Below are positions 21,331 to 30,270 of a DNA stretch of 64,000 bases, one piece after another. The stretch lies in NCBI RefSeq assembly GCF_003008615.1, contig NZ_CP027657.1, forward strand, positions 4,588,001 to 4,652,000, in the 5' to 3' direction. The notes beneath the pieces were generated by a model. It had not been told where the DNA came from. It worked only from the letters and a program-made list of their open reading frames with translations, and searched no databases. The position numbers and the translations under genes were made by a program. Position 1 is the first letter of the stretch; each line of letters starts with the position of its first letter. Source of the DNA: Pseudomonas mendocina. Its GTDB lineage: Bacteria; Pseudomonadota; Gammaproteobacteria; Pseudomonadales; Pseudomonadaceae.

Positions 21331-23517
21331 TCAGAAGCTCTTGCCCAGGTTCAGGTACAGCGCTTTTTCCCGCTCGTCGTTGAAGCCATAGCTGAAGTTC
21401 AGCGGGCCGAGCGGGGTATCCAGACCGAGGAAGATGCTGGCCGCATTGATATAGCCGCTGTCGAAAGCGTTGTCGTTGTTCCAGGCGCGGCCGCGCTCCA
21501 GCGACATGCCCAGGTACAGCGGGAAGTTCAGCGGCAGCATGGAGGTTTGCGTCATGCGCCGGTAGTAGATCATCCGCGCCAAGGCCATGTTCTGGCCGCT
21601 CAGCGAGTCCTGGCGAAAGCCCGACAATTCCTGGGCACCACCGAGAATGAAGCCCGAGGTAACCACCTCCGCCTGATCCAGCGTGCGCCCGTAGCGCCCA
21701 CCGAATAGCCAGGTGTTGGGGCCGTGGCTGTAGGCCTTATCCAGCTTCAGCTGCCATTGCCGATATTCCTCGTCCGAACCCAGTCCGCGATCGTACTTGC
21801 GCAGCATCAGGCCGATATCCTCGCCGGTGCGCGGGAAGTCGAGGTTGTCCAGGGTGTCGAAGGAGTACAACAGCTCGTAATACCCCTCGCTGAAACTGAA
21901 GCTGGGCAGGTCGCGCTCGCCGACGCGTACATCCGCTTCGCCCCAGGCCTGTGCGATGCCGAAACGGATCTCGCCGTTGTTGGCGATCTGTCGACCGAGA
22001 TTGAGGCCGTAGCCATAGCGCTCCAGGCGGTATTCGGCGATCGGGTCGTTGTCCAGAATCGCTTCGACGTTCTGCGCTTCGCCGAACAGGTAGGGTGCAA
22101 CGAAGTAACGTGAGCCGGCGTCCAGCGGCTGATAGAACTCGCTGTAGAGTTCCTGACGGTCGCCCAGTTGCAGGCGTGTCAGCCACTCGGCACCGAGTTC
22201 GTTGATGCCGTTGATGCGGTAACTGGCGCCTATGTTGAAAGCGCTGTCGCCGCGCATGTCATCCGACAGGTTCAGGCCCAGGCGCAGGTAATCGGTGCCG
22301 GTACGCTTGCCGCGGGCATCGATCACCAGCGCACTGCCGCGCTCATCCATAGGCTCTATGCGGTATTGCACGCGTTCGAAGTAGTCCAGGCCATACAGCG
22401 TGCCCATGTCCTTCTGCAGGCGATCCACGTCCAGTGGTTCGCCCAGTGGTTGGCGAATATGCCGGCGAATCACCGCGTCGCCGACTTTCGAGTCGTTCTC
22501 CACATGAATCTCGCGAATCACCGGGGTGCGCTGCTCGCGCGAGCGTGCCATGGCCAGTGCCGGGTTGCCGGCGCTGCTGGTACGTAAACGGGCCAGGCGC
22601 TCGGCCTGAATCTGCGTGGCGCGGTAGCCGGCCTCCATCATCTGCTGACCACGGTTGAAGTCGGCCACGCCGAAGCCGGCCAGAGGTGGCAGGATCAGTA
22701 CGTCGTCCGCTTCCAGCGTGGCGAGCTGAGCTTCGGAGTTCTTGCGCATCATCAGGTTGATCGACTGGTTCATCACGTCGACCACGGTGAGTAACTCTTT
22801 GGCAGGTTTCAGCGGCATGCCGAGGTCGACGACGATGACGTGATCGACCCCCATCTGCCGCGCGACGTCGATTGGCACGTTGTTGACCATACCGCCGTCG
22901 ACCAGCAGGCGGCCGTCCACTTCCACCGGGGCGAACACGGCGGGAATCGACATGCTGGCGCGCATTACCTGCGGCAGGTGGCCAGTGCCCATGATCACCT
23001 GTTCGCCGGTGACCACGTCGGTGGCCACAGCGCGATAGGGGATCGGCAGATGGTCGAAGTCGCGGGTGGCGCTGCGGTGAACCAGCAGGCTTTCCAGCAG
23101 CAGCGCGAGATTCTGGCCCTGGATCACGCCCAGTGGCAGGCCCAGGCTGCCGTCGTCACGGAAGCTGAGTTTCTGCTTGATCAGGAAGTCGCGGTCGTCC
23201 TGCTTGCGACGAAAGGGGATGTCCTCGCGTGGCGGTGAGTCGGACAGCGCCTGTTGCCAGTCCAGCTCCAGTGCCAGGCGTTCCAGCTCCGCTACCGAAT
23301 AGCCTGCGGCGTAGAGCCCGCCGACGATGGCGCCCATACTGGTGCCGGCGATGGCATCGATGCGAATGCCTTGTTCTTCCAGTGCCTTGAGTACGCCAAT
23401 ATGCGCCAGGCCGCGGGCGGCGCCACCCGACAGCACCAGGCCGACACGTTCGGCGGCGATGGTGGGCAGGCTGGACAGGGCGAACAGGCAGATCAGCGAA
23501 AAGAACAGGCGGCGCAT
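21331..23517 (-). CDS. plpD: PlpD: patatin-like phospholipase, type Vd autotransporter
   Basis: 728 aa, the length I recall for P. aeruginosa PlpD. A signal peptide (about residues 1-22) is followed by a patatin domain with oxyanion loop SGGAARG, nucleophile Ser60 in GTSMG, and DGG in VDGGMVNN (catalytic dyad). A POTRA domain (about 320-400) precedes a C-terminal Omp85-type 16-strand barrel ending in NLGKSF, with a terminal Phe as outer-membrane proteins have. Known for the family: phospholipase A1 secreted through its own barrel. The ATG at 23517 is chosen because the longer TTG frame adds residues before a good signal peptide. It is divergent from the SelW-like gene. Confidence 0.93.
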   Translation of the reverse strand: MRRLFFSLICLFALSSLPTIAAERVGLVLSGGAARGLAHIGVLKALEEQGIRIDAIAGTSMGAIVGGLYAAGYSVAELERLALELDWQQALSDSPPREDIPFRRKQDDRDFLIKQKLSFRDDGSLGLPLGVIQGQNLALLLESLLVHRSATRDFDHLPIPYRAVATDVVTGEQVIMGTGHLPQVMRASMSIPAVFAPVEVDGRLLVDGGMVNNVPIDVARQMGVDHVIVVDLGMPLKPAKELLTVVDVMNQSINLMMRKNSEAQLATLEADDVLILPPLAGFGVADFNRGQQMMEAGYRATQIQAERLARLRTSSAGNPALAMARSREQRTPVIREIHVENDSKVGDAVIRRHIRQPLGEPLDVDRLQKDMGTLYGLDYFERVQYRIEPMDERGSALVIDARGKRTGTDYLRLGLNLSDDMRGDSAFNIGASYRINGINELGAEWLTRLQLGDRQELYSEFYQPLDAGSRYFVAPYLFGEAQNVEAILDNDPIAEYRLERYGYGLNLGRQIANNGEIRFGIAQAWGEADVRVGERDLPSFSFSEGYYELLYSFDTLDNLDFPRTGEDIGLMLRKYDRGLGSDEEYRQWQLKLDKAYSHGPNTWLFGGRYGRTLDQAEVVTSGFILGGAQELSGFRQDSLSGQNMALARMIYYRRMTQTSMLPLNFPLYLGMSLERGRAWNNDNAFDSGYINAASIFLGLDTPLGPLNFSYGFNDEREKALYLNLGKSF

Positions 23518-23588
23518 GGTGGTTTCCGGCAGGAGCAGAGACAAAGGCCGTTATTATAGGCATCAAGCCCCACCGTAGAGCCGCTGCC

Positions 23589-23873
23589 ATGTCCGATCAG
23601 AAGCCTGAAATCGTCATCACCTATTGCACCCAGTGCCAGTGGTTGCTACGCGCCGCCTGGTTGGCCCAGGAACTGCTCAGCACCTTTGCCGATGAACTGG
23701 GCCGGGTCAGCCTGGAGCCAGGTACTGGCGGCGTTTTTCGTATCCTCTGCAATGGTCAGCAGATCTGGGAACGCAAGGTCGATGGCGGCTTCCCGGAAGC
23801 CAAGGTGCTCAAGCAGCGGGTGCGCGACCTGATCGACCCCGCCCGCGATCTGGGTCACAACGACCGCGCTTGA
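23589..23873 (+). CDS. SelT/SelW/SelH-family thioredoxin-fold protein
   Basis: 94 aa. The family redox motif CxxC is present as Cys13-TQ-Cys16 near the N-terminus (ITYCTQCQW), with ordinary Cys codons, so no selenocysteine. GGVFRI and the conserved DGGFPEAK turn follow, which are typical of bacterial Rdx proteins. It is likely a small cytosolic redox protein with no known substrate. It is divergent from plpD with 71 bases between the starts. Confidence 0.87.
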   Translation: MSDQKPEIVITYCTQCQWLLRAAWLAQELLSTFADELGRVSLEPGTGGVFRILCNGQQIWERKVDGGFPEAKVLKQRVRDLIDPARDLGHNDRA

Positions 23874-23987
23874 GCAGACACGTATCAGAAGCTTTACCCC
23901 CTCTTTACACAGGGCTTACCCCGCTCCTGCGAGTGCGCGCGAATAATTTGCCTCGAGCCGATATGGCCATTCCGTGAGAGGTGAAGT

Positions 23988-24476
23988 ATGTCGCTGCAAC
24001 GCTCCATGATCCTGGCATTGATGACCCTGATGCTTTCTGCCCAGGCACTGGCTGGCCCACCCGGGCCGGGTGGGCCAGCTCCAGGCGGCCCGGGTTGGGG
24101 GCAGTGGAAACCTGGCGGTCATCACCATGGTTTGCCGGAAGGTGCACGTGAATTGTGGATCGGGAGTGCGCTGTACTTCGTCGCAGCAGGTACCTACTAC
24201 CTATGGAACGCCAATGCCCAGCGCTATGAGATCGTCACGCCGCCTCCGGCAATACAAGGCAATAGTGTCGCCAGCTATGAAGTGATCGCCTATCCAGCCA
24301 GCGGCCAGAGTGTCGAGCAGCAGGGGCGTGATCGTTATGAGTGCCACAGCTGGGCCGTGGGGCAGAGCGGTTTCGATCCTGCTACCGCAACGCGTCCGGT
24401 GGGGGCCGATTCCACCGAGCGCTATCGTCGGGCGCTGGGCGCCTGCCTGACGGGACGTGGTTACAGCGTCAACTGA
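23988..24476 (+). CDS. Exported DUF6515-type protein
   Basis: 162 aa. A clear signal peptide is cleaved after ALA (about residue 22), followed by a Gly/Pro-rich linker (GPPGPGGPAPGGPGWG) and a His cluster. The mature domain has YYLWNANAQRYEIVTPP, and its C-terminal half (DRYECHSWAVGQSGFDP) carries two Cys that could form a disulfide. Periplasmic or surface location is inferred. The ATG follows GAGAGGTGAAGT. Function is unknown. Confidence 0.8.
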   Translation: MSLQRSMILALMTLMLSAQALAGPPGPGGPAPGGPGWGQWKPGGHHHGLPEGARELWIGSALYFVAAGTYYLWNANAQRYEIVTPPPAIQGNSVASYEVIAYPASGQSVEQQGRDRYECHSWAVGQSGFDPATATRPVGADSTERYRRALGACLTGRGYSVN

Positions 24477-24553
24477 TCGGGCGAAGCAAGCAGGCTCTTG
24501 CGCTGGCGTCGCTCGGTGGCCTGTGTTCAGGGGGCGCGTTATACCGACAGGCG

Positions 24554-25405
24554 TCAACGCGCCATTCGCGCCGACACGAAGATGGCGCTGACGATCAGCA
24601 TGCCGCCAGCCAGCATGCGCAGCGTCGGTTGCTCGCTGAACAGCCACCAGGCGAACAGAATCCCGTAGACCGGCTCCAGAGCGAAGATCACGGCCGTGGT
24701 GCGCGCCTTGAGCACGCGCAGGCTGGCGACGAACAGGCTGTGCGCCAGGCCCGTGCAGAAGATGCCGAGCATCGCCAACCACAGCCAGTCCACCGGGCGT
24801 ACGCTGGGCAGCAGCGGCCAGGCCAGCGGCAGGAAGCAGATCAATACGGCGATGTTCTGGTACAGCGCGGCCTTTACCGGATCGAGGCCGCGCGTACTGG
24901 CGCGATTGAGCAGCGACAGCAGGGCGAACAGAAAGCCCGACAGCACTGCCCACAGCAGGCCGGTGGTAGCACTGCTATCAAGGCTGAACTCCGGGGTGAC
25001 CAGGATCAACCCCACGCACACCACGCCGACCATGGCGAACTCGCTGGGGCGGGTATGCTCGCGAAACAGCAGGCCCTCCAGCAGGACGGTGAAGGCCGGA
25101 AAACTGGCGAAACCCAGGGTGGCGATGGCGACGCCGGAGATTTTCACCGCCTCGAAGAACGTGACCCAATGCGTGCCCAGCAGCAGGCCACCGAGTACCA
25201 GCTGGGCCATCTGCCGCAGGCTCGGCCGAGCTGCGTCGCGGCTACGCCAGAGCGTCGCAGCCAGGCCCAAGGCGAGCACGGCGAAGAAGGCGCGTCCGCC
25301 TGCAATCATGTTCGGTGTGGTCGCCGCGAGTTTGCCGAAGATGCCCGACAGGCCGAACAGCAGGGCGCCCAGGTGAATCGCCAGCAGAGCGTTACGTTCC
25401 GTCAT
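24554..25405 (-). CDS. EamA/DMT-family transporter
   Basis: 283 aa with ten predicted TM helices in two repeated EamA halves. LFGLSGIFGKL opens the first half, and HWVTFFEAVKISGVAIATLGF is the typical DMT helix 3-4 signature. The second half has SLLNRASTRGLDPVKAALYQN and EPVYGILFAWWLFSEQPT. The substrate is unknown; family members export amino acids or metabolites. Its ATG overlaps the csaA stop (ATGA), so the pair is translationally coupled. Confidence 0.88.
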   Translation of the reverse strand: MTERNALLAIHLGALLFGLSGIFGKLAATTPNMIAGGRAFFAVLALGLAATLWRSRDAARPSLRQMAQLVLGGLLLGTHWVTFFEAVKISGVAIATLGFASFPAFTVLLEGLLFREHTRPSEFAMVGVVCVGLILVTPEFSLDSSATTGLLWAVLSGFLFALLSLLNRASTRGLDPVKAALYQNIAVLICFLPLAWPLLPSVRPVDWLWLAMLGIFCTGLAHSLFVASLRVLKARTTAVIFALEPVYGILFAWWLFSEQPTLRMLAGGMLIVSAIFVSARMAR

Positions 25406-25737
25406 GCCAGGCGTGCACCGTTGGGCAGCGGCTTGTCGAAGCCTGCCAGTACGACGCGGTTATCGCTGTCATAGACGCCGGTCACCAGCACTTCCGAGCG
25501 CACCCCGGCGATACGCTTGGGCGCGAAGTTGCAGACGCACAGCACCTGACGACCAATCAGCTCGTCACAACCGTAGTGCGCGGTGATCTGGGCACTGGAG
25601 GTCTTGATACCCAGCTCGCCGAGATCGACTTCCAGCACGTAGGACGGCTTCACCGCTTTTTCATTGGGACGGGCGCTGCGGATGGTGCCGACGCGCAGCT
25701 CCACTTTCTCGAAATCCTGCCATTCGATGGTTTGCAT
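25402..25737 (-). CDS. csaA: CsaA-type tRNA-binding-fold protein
   Basis: 111 aa OB-fold (EMAP/Trbp111 type). Conserved CsaA blocks are visible: DFEKVELRVGTI, IKTSSAQITAHY, VLCVCNFAPKRIAG, SEVLVTG and LPNGARLA. In Bacillus, CsaA has export-chaperone activity; in proteobacteria the role is unclear, with tRNA binding proposed. The start is the ATG preceded by GGAGTACCC. Its stop overlaps the transporter start. Confidence 0.9.
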   Translation of the reverse strand: MQTIEWQDFEKVELRVGTIRSARPNEKAVKPSYVLEVDLGELGIKTSSAQITAHYGCDELIGRQVLCVCNFAPKRIAGVRSEVLVTGVYDSDNRVVLAGFDKPLPNGARLA

Positions 25738-25834
25738 GGGGTACTCCTTCGAAGATGCCGCGCAGTCTAGGCGTCGCAGGCAGCTGCTGTCTGTCGCGCG
25801 AGTGAGGCGTTTTGTCGCCAGACTCTCGCCTGCG

Positions 25835-25890
25835 CGTAGGGTGCGCCGGGGGCAACCGATAGTTTTGCGGTGCGCACGGCGCACCCTACG
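25835..25890. repeat. 13-bp inverted repeat, REP-like element
   Basis: CGTAGGGTGCGCC (25835-25847) and its exact reverse complement (25878-25890) flank 30 bases in the non-coding gap between two minus-strand genes. The GTAGGGTGCGCC core is, from memory, a recurrent intergenic sequence in pseudomonads. Confidence 0.65.
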
Positions 25891-25939
25891 ATCTAGCTGT
25901 AGCCAGGGGATTACTGGGGTAATAGCGCCAATAAGATCG

Positions 25940-26686
25940 CTAGCGAGCGCGACGCAACTGTCTCGGCGTCATGCCCAGATGGCGGGAGAGGGCGGCGGTG
26001 AAGGCGCTTTGCGAGCTGTAGCCGACCCGTGCGGCGATTTCGCCAACCGCCAGGTCGCTACCGCGCAACAGCTGCTCGGCCAGTTGCAGGCGCCGCTGAC
26101 GGATGTGCTCCATGGGGGTACTGCCGGTTTCAGCGAGAAAACGGGCATGCAGACGCGCCACGGAAAGACCGGCCAGGCGTGCCAGGTCTGCCACCTGCAG
26201 CGGGTGAGCGGCATGCTGATCGATGTAGTGATCGAGCGCGGCCAGGGGCAAGCCGGCCGGTTCGCGTTGCTGGTGGCTACAGGCGAGGCTGCCCAGCAGC
26301 AAGGCCGCACCCTGGCCGGCGATCACCGGGTCGTTGATCGGACTGCTTGCCAGCCAGTTGAGCAATTGGCCCTGGGAGGGCTCGAGTTGCAGTGCGTTGG
26401 GCTTGTCCAGCAGGCGCTGGATGTCGTTCGCGTGATGGCCAAGTTGTCGCTCTAGCCAGTCGTTGGCCGGCAGATCCAGCACCAGGCACTGGCTGCCGCG
26501 GGGGCTGCCGCAGGTATGGCGCGCTTCGGCCGGCACCACTGCGAGGTGATGGCGCAGCACCCGACTGCCCTGGCCATCCACTTCGAACTGCAACTCGCCC
26601 GCCAGGCCGAAGACCAACTGCGCATGTTCATGGCTATGGCTGAGCACTTCGTGACTGTAGTGACGCAGGGACAGGATCGGGGGCAT
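25940..26686 (-). CDS. AraC-family regulator with N-terminal cupin
   Basis: 248 aa. The N-terminal cupin-like sensor domain (HSHEHAQLVFGLAGELQFEV) is followed by a C-terminal double HTH: LQVADLARLAGLSVARLHARF and VGEIAARVGYSSQSAFTAAL ending LGMTPRQLR. The ATG with GAGGAAG upstream is preferred over a longer frame. It is divergent from the plcP-like gene, and the 134-base gap holds the Pho-box array. The ligand is unknown. Confidence 0.88.
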   Translation of the reverse strand: MPPILSLRHYSHEVLSHSHEHAQLVFGLAGELQFEVDGQGSRVLRHHLAVVPAEARHTCGSPRGSQCLVLDLPANDWLERQLGHHANDIQRLLDKPNALQLEPSQGQLLNWLASSPINDPVIAGQGAALLLGSLACSHQQREPAGLPLAALDHYIDQHAAHPLQVADLARLAGLSVARLHARFLAETGSTPMEHIRQRRLQLAEQLLRGSDLAVGEIAARVGYSSQSAFTAALSRHLGMTPRQLRRAR

Positions 26687-26738
26687 GGCGGCTTCCTCGG
26701 CAACCGCCGCAGTGTAACGCCTCGGGCGCCGCAATGCC

Positions 26739-26778
26739 GTGTCATGGAACGGTCTTTTTCCCGTCACAAGCCTTTCAC
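26739..26778 (+). promoter_or_regulatory. Tandem Pho-box array (PhoB operator), four 11-bp-phased half-sites
   Basis: The heptamers GTGTCAT (26739), CGGTCTT (26750), CCGTCAC (26761) and CTTTCAC (26772) are spaced exactly 11 bp apart with 4-bp A/T-leaning spacers. They match the PhoB half-site CTGTCAT/C at 6, 5, 6 and 6 of 7 positions. The array lies 42 bases upstream of the plcP-like ATG. The -10 element is not clear. Confidence 0.7.
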
Positions 26779-26820
26779 CGCGACGCCTCAAGCTCGACTA
26801 AACCCAGCCGGAGGCCGCCC

Positions 26821-27639
26821 ATGACCAGCGCCCAGCTCGCCAAGCCCAGCCGCAAGCAACGTGTTCGCACCCTGTGGATCTCCGATGTGCACCTTGGCAC
26901 TCGTGATTGCCAGGCCGAGCACCTGGCGGCGTTCCTCAAGCGCTATCACGCCGACCGTATCTACCTGGTGGGCGACATCATCGATGGCTGGAAACTGCGT
27001 GGTGGCATCTACTGGCCGCAGGCGCACACCAACGTCATCCGCCGTCTTTTGACCATGAGCAAGCGTGGCACCGAGGTGATCTACGTCACCGGCAACCACG
27101 ACGAATTCCTGCGCCGATACTCCAGCTTGCTGCTGGGCAATATCCAACTGGTGGACGAGGCCGTGCACGTCACCGTCGATGGCCGCCAATTGCTGGTGAT
27201 CCATGGCGATCAGTTCGATGTGATCACCCGCTACCACCGCTGGCTGGCCTTTCTCGGTGACTCGGCCTACGAATTCACCCTGACCCTCAATCGTTGGCTC
27301 AATCACTGGCGCAGCCGCTGGGGCTACGGCTACTGGTCGCTATCGGCCTACCTCAAGCACAAGGTCAAGACTGCGGTGAACTTCATCAGCGACTTCGAGG
27401 AAGCCATCGCCCACGAGTGCGTCAAGCGCGGCCTGCAGGGCGTGGTCTGCGGCCATATCCATCATGCCGAGATTCGCCAGGTGGGCGGGGTGGAGTACAT
27501 GAATTGCGGCGACTGGGTGGAGTCCTGCACGGCGTTGATCGAGCATTGGGACGGGCAGATCGAACTCTATCGCCTGGCTGAAGCGCAGGCGCAGCAGGCT
27601 AGCAAGGAGCAGGCTGTCGCCCTCGAGACTGGCGCATGA
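26821..27639 (+). CDS. plcP: Calcineurin-like phosphoesterase, PlcP/LpxH-like
   Basis: 272 aa metallophosphoesterase. All metal-site motifs are present: SDVHLG, GDIIDGW, GNHDE, HGDQFD and GHIHHAE. By sequence it belongs to the UDP-2,3-diacylglucosamine diphosphatase-like group that contains PlcP, a phospholipase C that releases diacylglycerol from phospholipids under phosphate starvation. Three observations favour PlcP over LpxH: PhoB half-sites upstream, an ATGA overlap with a GT4 glycosyltransferase, and the same order next to cyaB that I recall in P. aeruginosa. The start is the ATG after GGAGG. Enzymatic identity is inference. Confidence 0.8.
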   Translation: MTSAQLAKPSRKQRVRTLWISDVHLGTRDCQAEHLAAFLKRYHADRIYLVGDIIDGWKLRGGIYWPQAHTNVIRRLLTMSKRGTEVIYVTGNHDEFLRRYSSLLLGNIQLVDEAVHVTVDGRQLLVIHGDQFDVITRYHRWLAFLGDSAYEFTLTLNRWLNHWRSRWGYGYWSLSAYLKHKVKTAVNFISDFEEAIAHECVKRGLQGVVCGHIHHAEIRQVGGVEYMNCGDWVESCTALIEHWDGQIELYRLAEAQAQQASKEQAVALETGA

Positions 27640-28664
27640 GAATACTGATCGTCTCCGACGCCTGGGCGCCTCAGGTCAATGGCGTGGTCACCAGCCTGGC
27701 TGCTCTGGTTGCAGAACTGCGTGGGCTGGGGCATAAGGTCAAACTGCTGTCGCCTGCCGATTTTCGCGCCGTGCCGTGTCCTACCTACCCGGAGATTCCG
27801 CTGGTGTGGAACCTGTGGCGCGTCGGGGCGGCGATTCGCGACTTTCGCCCCGACTGCGTGCATCTCGCGACCGAGGGGCCATTGGGGTGGGCGGCTCGGC
27901 GCTGGTTGGTCAAGCGCGGGATGGCATTCTCCACGGCGATCCATACGCGTTTTCCCGAGTATGTCAGCACGCGCTGGCCGTGGATCGCACTGCGCTTCGG
28001 TTATGTCTTCCTGCGTGCCTTCCATCGTCCGAGCCAGGCCGTACTGGTAACCACCGAGCGCCTGCGCGAGGAGTTCGCCAGCTGGGATTTGCAACGACTG
28101 CAGCTGTGGCGCAAAGGCGTGGATACCCGCCTGTTTCGGCCGGACGAGACGCGCCCTCGGCCCGTGCGTCCGGTGTTCCTTTACGTTGGGCGCATCGCCC
28201 CGGAAAAGAATCTGCAGGCCTTTCTCGATCTGAATCTGCCCGGCGAGAAGCGCGTGGTGGGTGACGGGCCGCAGCGCGCAGCGCTGCAGCAGCACTATCC
28301 GCTGGTACGTTTTCTCGGTTATCGCCATGGCCAGGAGCTGGCCGAGGCCTACCGGGACGCCTCGGTGCTGGTCTTTCCTTCGCGTACCGATACCTACGGT
28401 CTGGTGATGCTGGAGGCGTTGGCCTGCGGTACACCCGTGGCTGCGTTTCCCGTGGCCGGGCCGCTGGATGTGCTGCAGCAGGGACTCAGTGGCGTGATGG
28501 ACGAGGATCTGCACGCTGCCTGCCTGGCCGCGTTGGAGCTGGAGCGTGGGCGTTGCGCGGAGCTGGCTGCGGCGCAGTCCTGGTGCGCTTCAGCGCTGGA
28601 GTTCCTGGCTTTGCAGCCGCTGATCGATGGCGAGCCGGCGTTGACTGATGCACTGGAGGCATAG
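27636..28664 (+). CDS. GT4 glycosyltransferase, probable glycolipid synthase
   Basis: 342 aa GT-B fold. The N-terminal half reads ILIVSDAWAPQVNGVVTSL, and the nucleotide-sugar half has YVGRIAPEKNLQAFLDL, GDGPQR and the E-x7-E motif in SRTDTYGLVMLEALACGTPV. It starts inside the stop of the plcP-like gene (ATGA). The likely job is transfer of a sugar onto diacylglycerol to give phosphorus-free glycolipids, as shown for Agt enzymes paired with PlcP. Sugar specificity cannot be read from the sequence. It is convergent with cyaB. Confidence 0.82.
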   Translation: MRILIVSDAWAPQVNGVVTSLAALVAELRGLGHKVKLLSPADFRAVPCPTYPEIPLVWNLWRVGAAIRDFRPDCVHLATEGPLGWAARRWLVKRGMAFSTAIHTRFPEYVSTRWPWIALRFGYVFLRAFHRPSQAVLVTTERLREEFASWDLQRLQLWRKGVDTRLFRPDETRPRPVRPVFLYVGRIAPEKNLQAFLDLNLPGEKRVVGDGPQRAALQQHYPLVRFLGYRHGQELAEAYRDASVLVFPSRTDTYGLVMLEALACGTPVAAFPVAGPLDVLQQGLSGVMDEDLHAACLAALELERGRCAELAAAQSWCASALEFLALQPLIDGEPALTDALEA

Positions 28665-28723
28665 GGTGTATTGGCGGTAGGGCTATAAGCGGCCGGTGGG
28701 TTCCGCACTACACCTCGGTGTCC

Positions 28724-30112
28724 TTACAGAATCACCTTGTCGCGCAGCTTCTCGGCGGCCTGGTTGAGCGCCTGGATCACGCGCTCCTTGTCGAAGTTCT
28801 GGATGCCGTTGGTGTCCAGGTACATGGAGAAGCCCGGCAGCTCGTGCTCGACGTAGCTGGACGTCGCGCCCAGGTCGCGACGGAAGTCCACCACCTGGTA
28901 GATCTGTACCGGGCGGGTGAAGCCCTTGACGGTGATCTGGCCCTTGTCACGGCACATGATCACGTCCTTGACCAGTGAGTAGGTCTCGTGGGAAATCAGG
29001 ATTTCGCCGGATTCGGCGGCACTCTCCAGGCGGCTGGCGAGGTTCACGTCGCGGCCGATGATGGTGTAGTCCATGCGCGTATCGGCGCCGAAGTTGCCCA
29101 CCGTGCAGTAGCCGGTATTCAGGCCCATGCGGATTTCCAGCGGCTTGGTGATGCCTTGGGCGCGCCACTGCTGGCGTAGCACTTTCATGTGCTTGCGCAT
29201 GGCGATGGCCATGGAAACCGCCGCGACCGCATCCTTCTTGGCGCCGTTGCTGCTGGGGTCGCCGAAGAACACCATGACGCAGTCGCCAATGAACTTGTCG
29301 ATGGTACCGCCGTATTTCAGGCTGATCTTCGACATCTCGTTGAGGTAGGTGTTGAGCAGGTCGGTCAGCGCTTCGGCTTCCAGCTCTTCGGACAGCTCGG
29401 TGAAGCCCTTGATGTCGGAGAAGAACACCGTGAGCTTCTTGCGCTGGGTCTCCAGGCGCACGCTCTTCTTGCCGGTGAAGATCGATTCCCACACCTGCGG
29501 TGAGAGGTATTTGGCCAGGTTGCGCGCCAGGCGCGCGGCCTTTTCCTGTTCGCGCTTGATCTCGCTGCGCACCTGGGCCAGGCGCAGGCCCTGCTGGTTG
29601 ACGAAATAGGCGGTGATGCAGATGTACAGGGTGGCGAAGAGGATGCTGACCAGCGCCACCGGGGTTGGGGTATCTGGCTTGGGATGAACCTCGACCAGCG
29701 CGGCGCATAGCGCCATGCCGCTGGCGGCCACCAGCAGACCCAGGCCCAGGTAGCGCAGGCCGCCGATGACCAGGGCGCTGAAACACAGGATCAACAGGAA
29801 CATCAGGCTGGGCACGGCGGAGAAACCGAGCAGCACGCAGGCCGCGCCGGCATGCAGGGCATCGAAGAACAGCAGGGCGAGGTCGGTCTGTCCGGGGTAG
29901 TCGCGTTTGAAGCGGCGGCTCAGATTGTGCGCCAGGTGGGGGTAGAGCAGGGCGTAGGGCACCATCCAGAGGATGTCGTAGGTGAAGTGCCCCACGTAGG
30001 TGCCGGCGGCAATGCTGGCGGCCGTGGCGATATAGGCCAGCACGCGCGAATAGTATTCGCGCAACGGCGGCGTCGGCAGCCCGTTGGCACGGCTGATGGT
30101 TGCTGGCTTCAT
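28724..30112 (-). CDS. cyaB: Class III adenylate cyclase CyaB
   Basis: 462 aa, near the P. aeruginosa CyaB length. An N-terminal MASE2 membrane domain with about six TM helices (residues 20-185) is followed by a short helical linker and the catalytic domain (about 230-400). Both metal Asp residues are visible (FFSDIKGFT and GDCVMVFFGDP), along with MGLNTGYCTVGNFG and the transition-state segment RDVNLASRLE. In P. aeruginosa CyaB is the main cAMP source feeding Vfr, downstream of the Chp system and FimV; a FimV-like gene lies 9 kb away. The ATG at 30112 opens MKPATISR. Confidence 0.93.
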   Translation of the reverse strand: MKPATISRANGLPTPPLREYYSRVLAYIATAASIAAGTYVGHFTYDILWMVPYALLYPHLAHNLSRRFKRDYPGQTDLALLFFDALHAGAACVLLGFSAVPSLMFLLILCFSALVIGGLRYLGLGLLVAASGMALCAALVEVHPKPDTPTPVALVSILFATLYICITAYFVNQQGLRLAQVRSEIKREQEKAARLARNLAKYLSPQVWESIFTGKKSVRLETQRKKLTVFFSDIKGFTELSEELEAEALTDLLNTYLNEMSKISLKYGGTIDKFIGDCVMVFFGDPSSNGAKKDAVAAVSMAIAMRKHMKVLRQQWRAQGITKPLEIRMGLNTGYCTVGNFGADTRMDYTIIGRDVNLASRLESAAESGEILISHETYSLVKDVIMCRDKGQITVKGFTRPVQIYQVVDFRRDLGATSSYVEHELPGFSMYLDTNGIQNFDKERVIQALNQAAEKLRDKVIL

Positions 30113-30270
30113 CTGCTGGAACTGTCCCTGCTGGATTTCTGGCGTCTCTGCTGGACGCCTGGCTGGTCTGCAAGACCTGAGCCAAAGGCTCGTTGGGCGG
30201 GGATCATAACCAAGGGGGTGGCGGCCAGCCAAGCACGGCCGCCGAACGGTGGCGCAACAGTGGCCAGTGG

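Noticed and set aside
24341..25474. 377-codon plus-strand frame opposite the EamA gene
   Set aside because: The opposite strand encodes a textbook DMT transporter; this frame lacks domains and has shadow-type composition.
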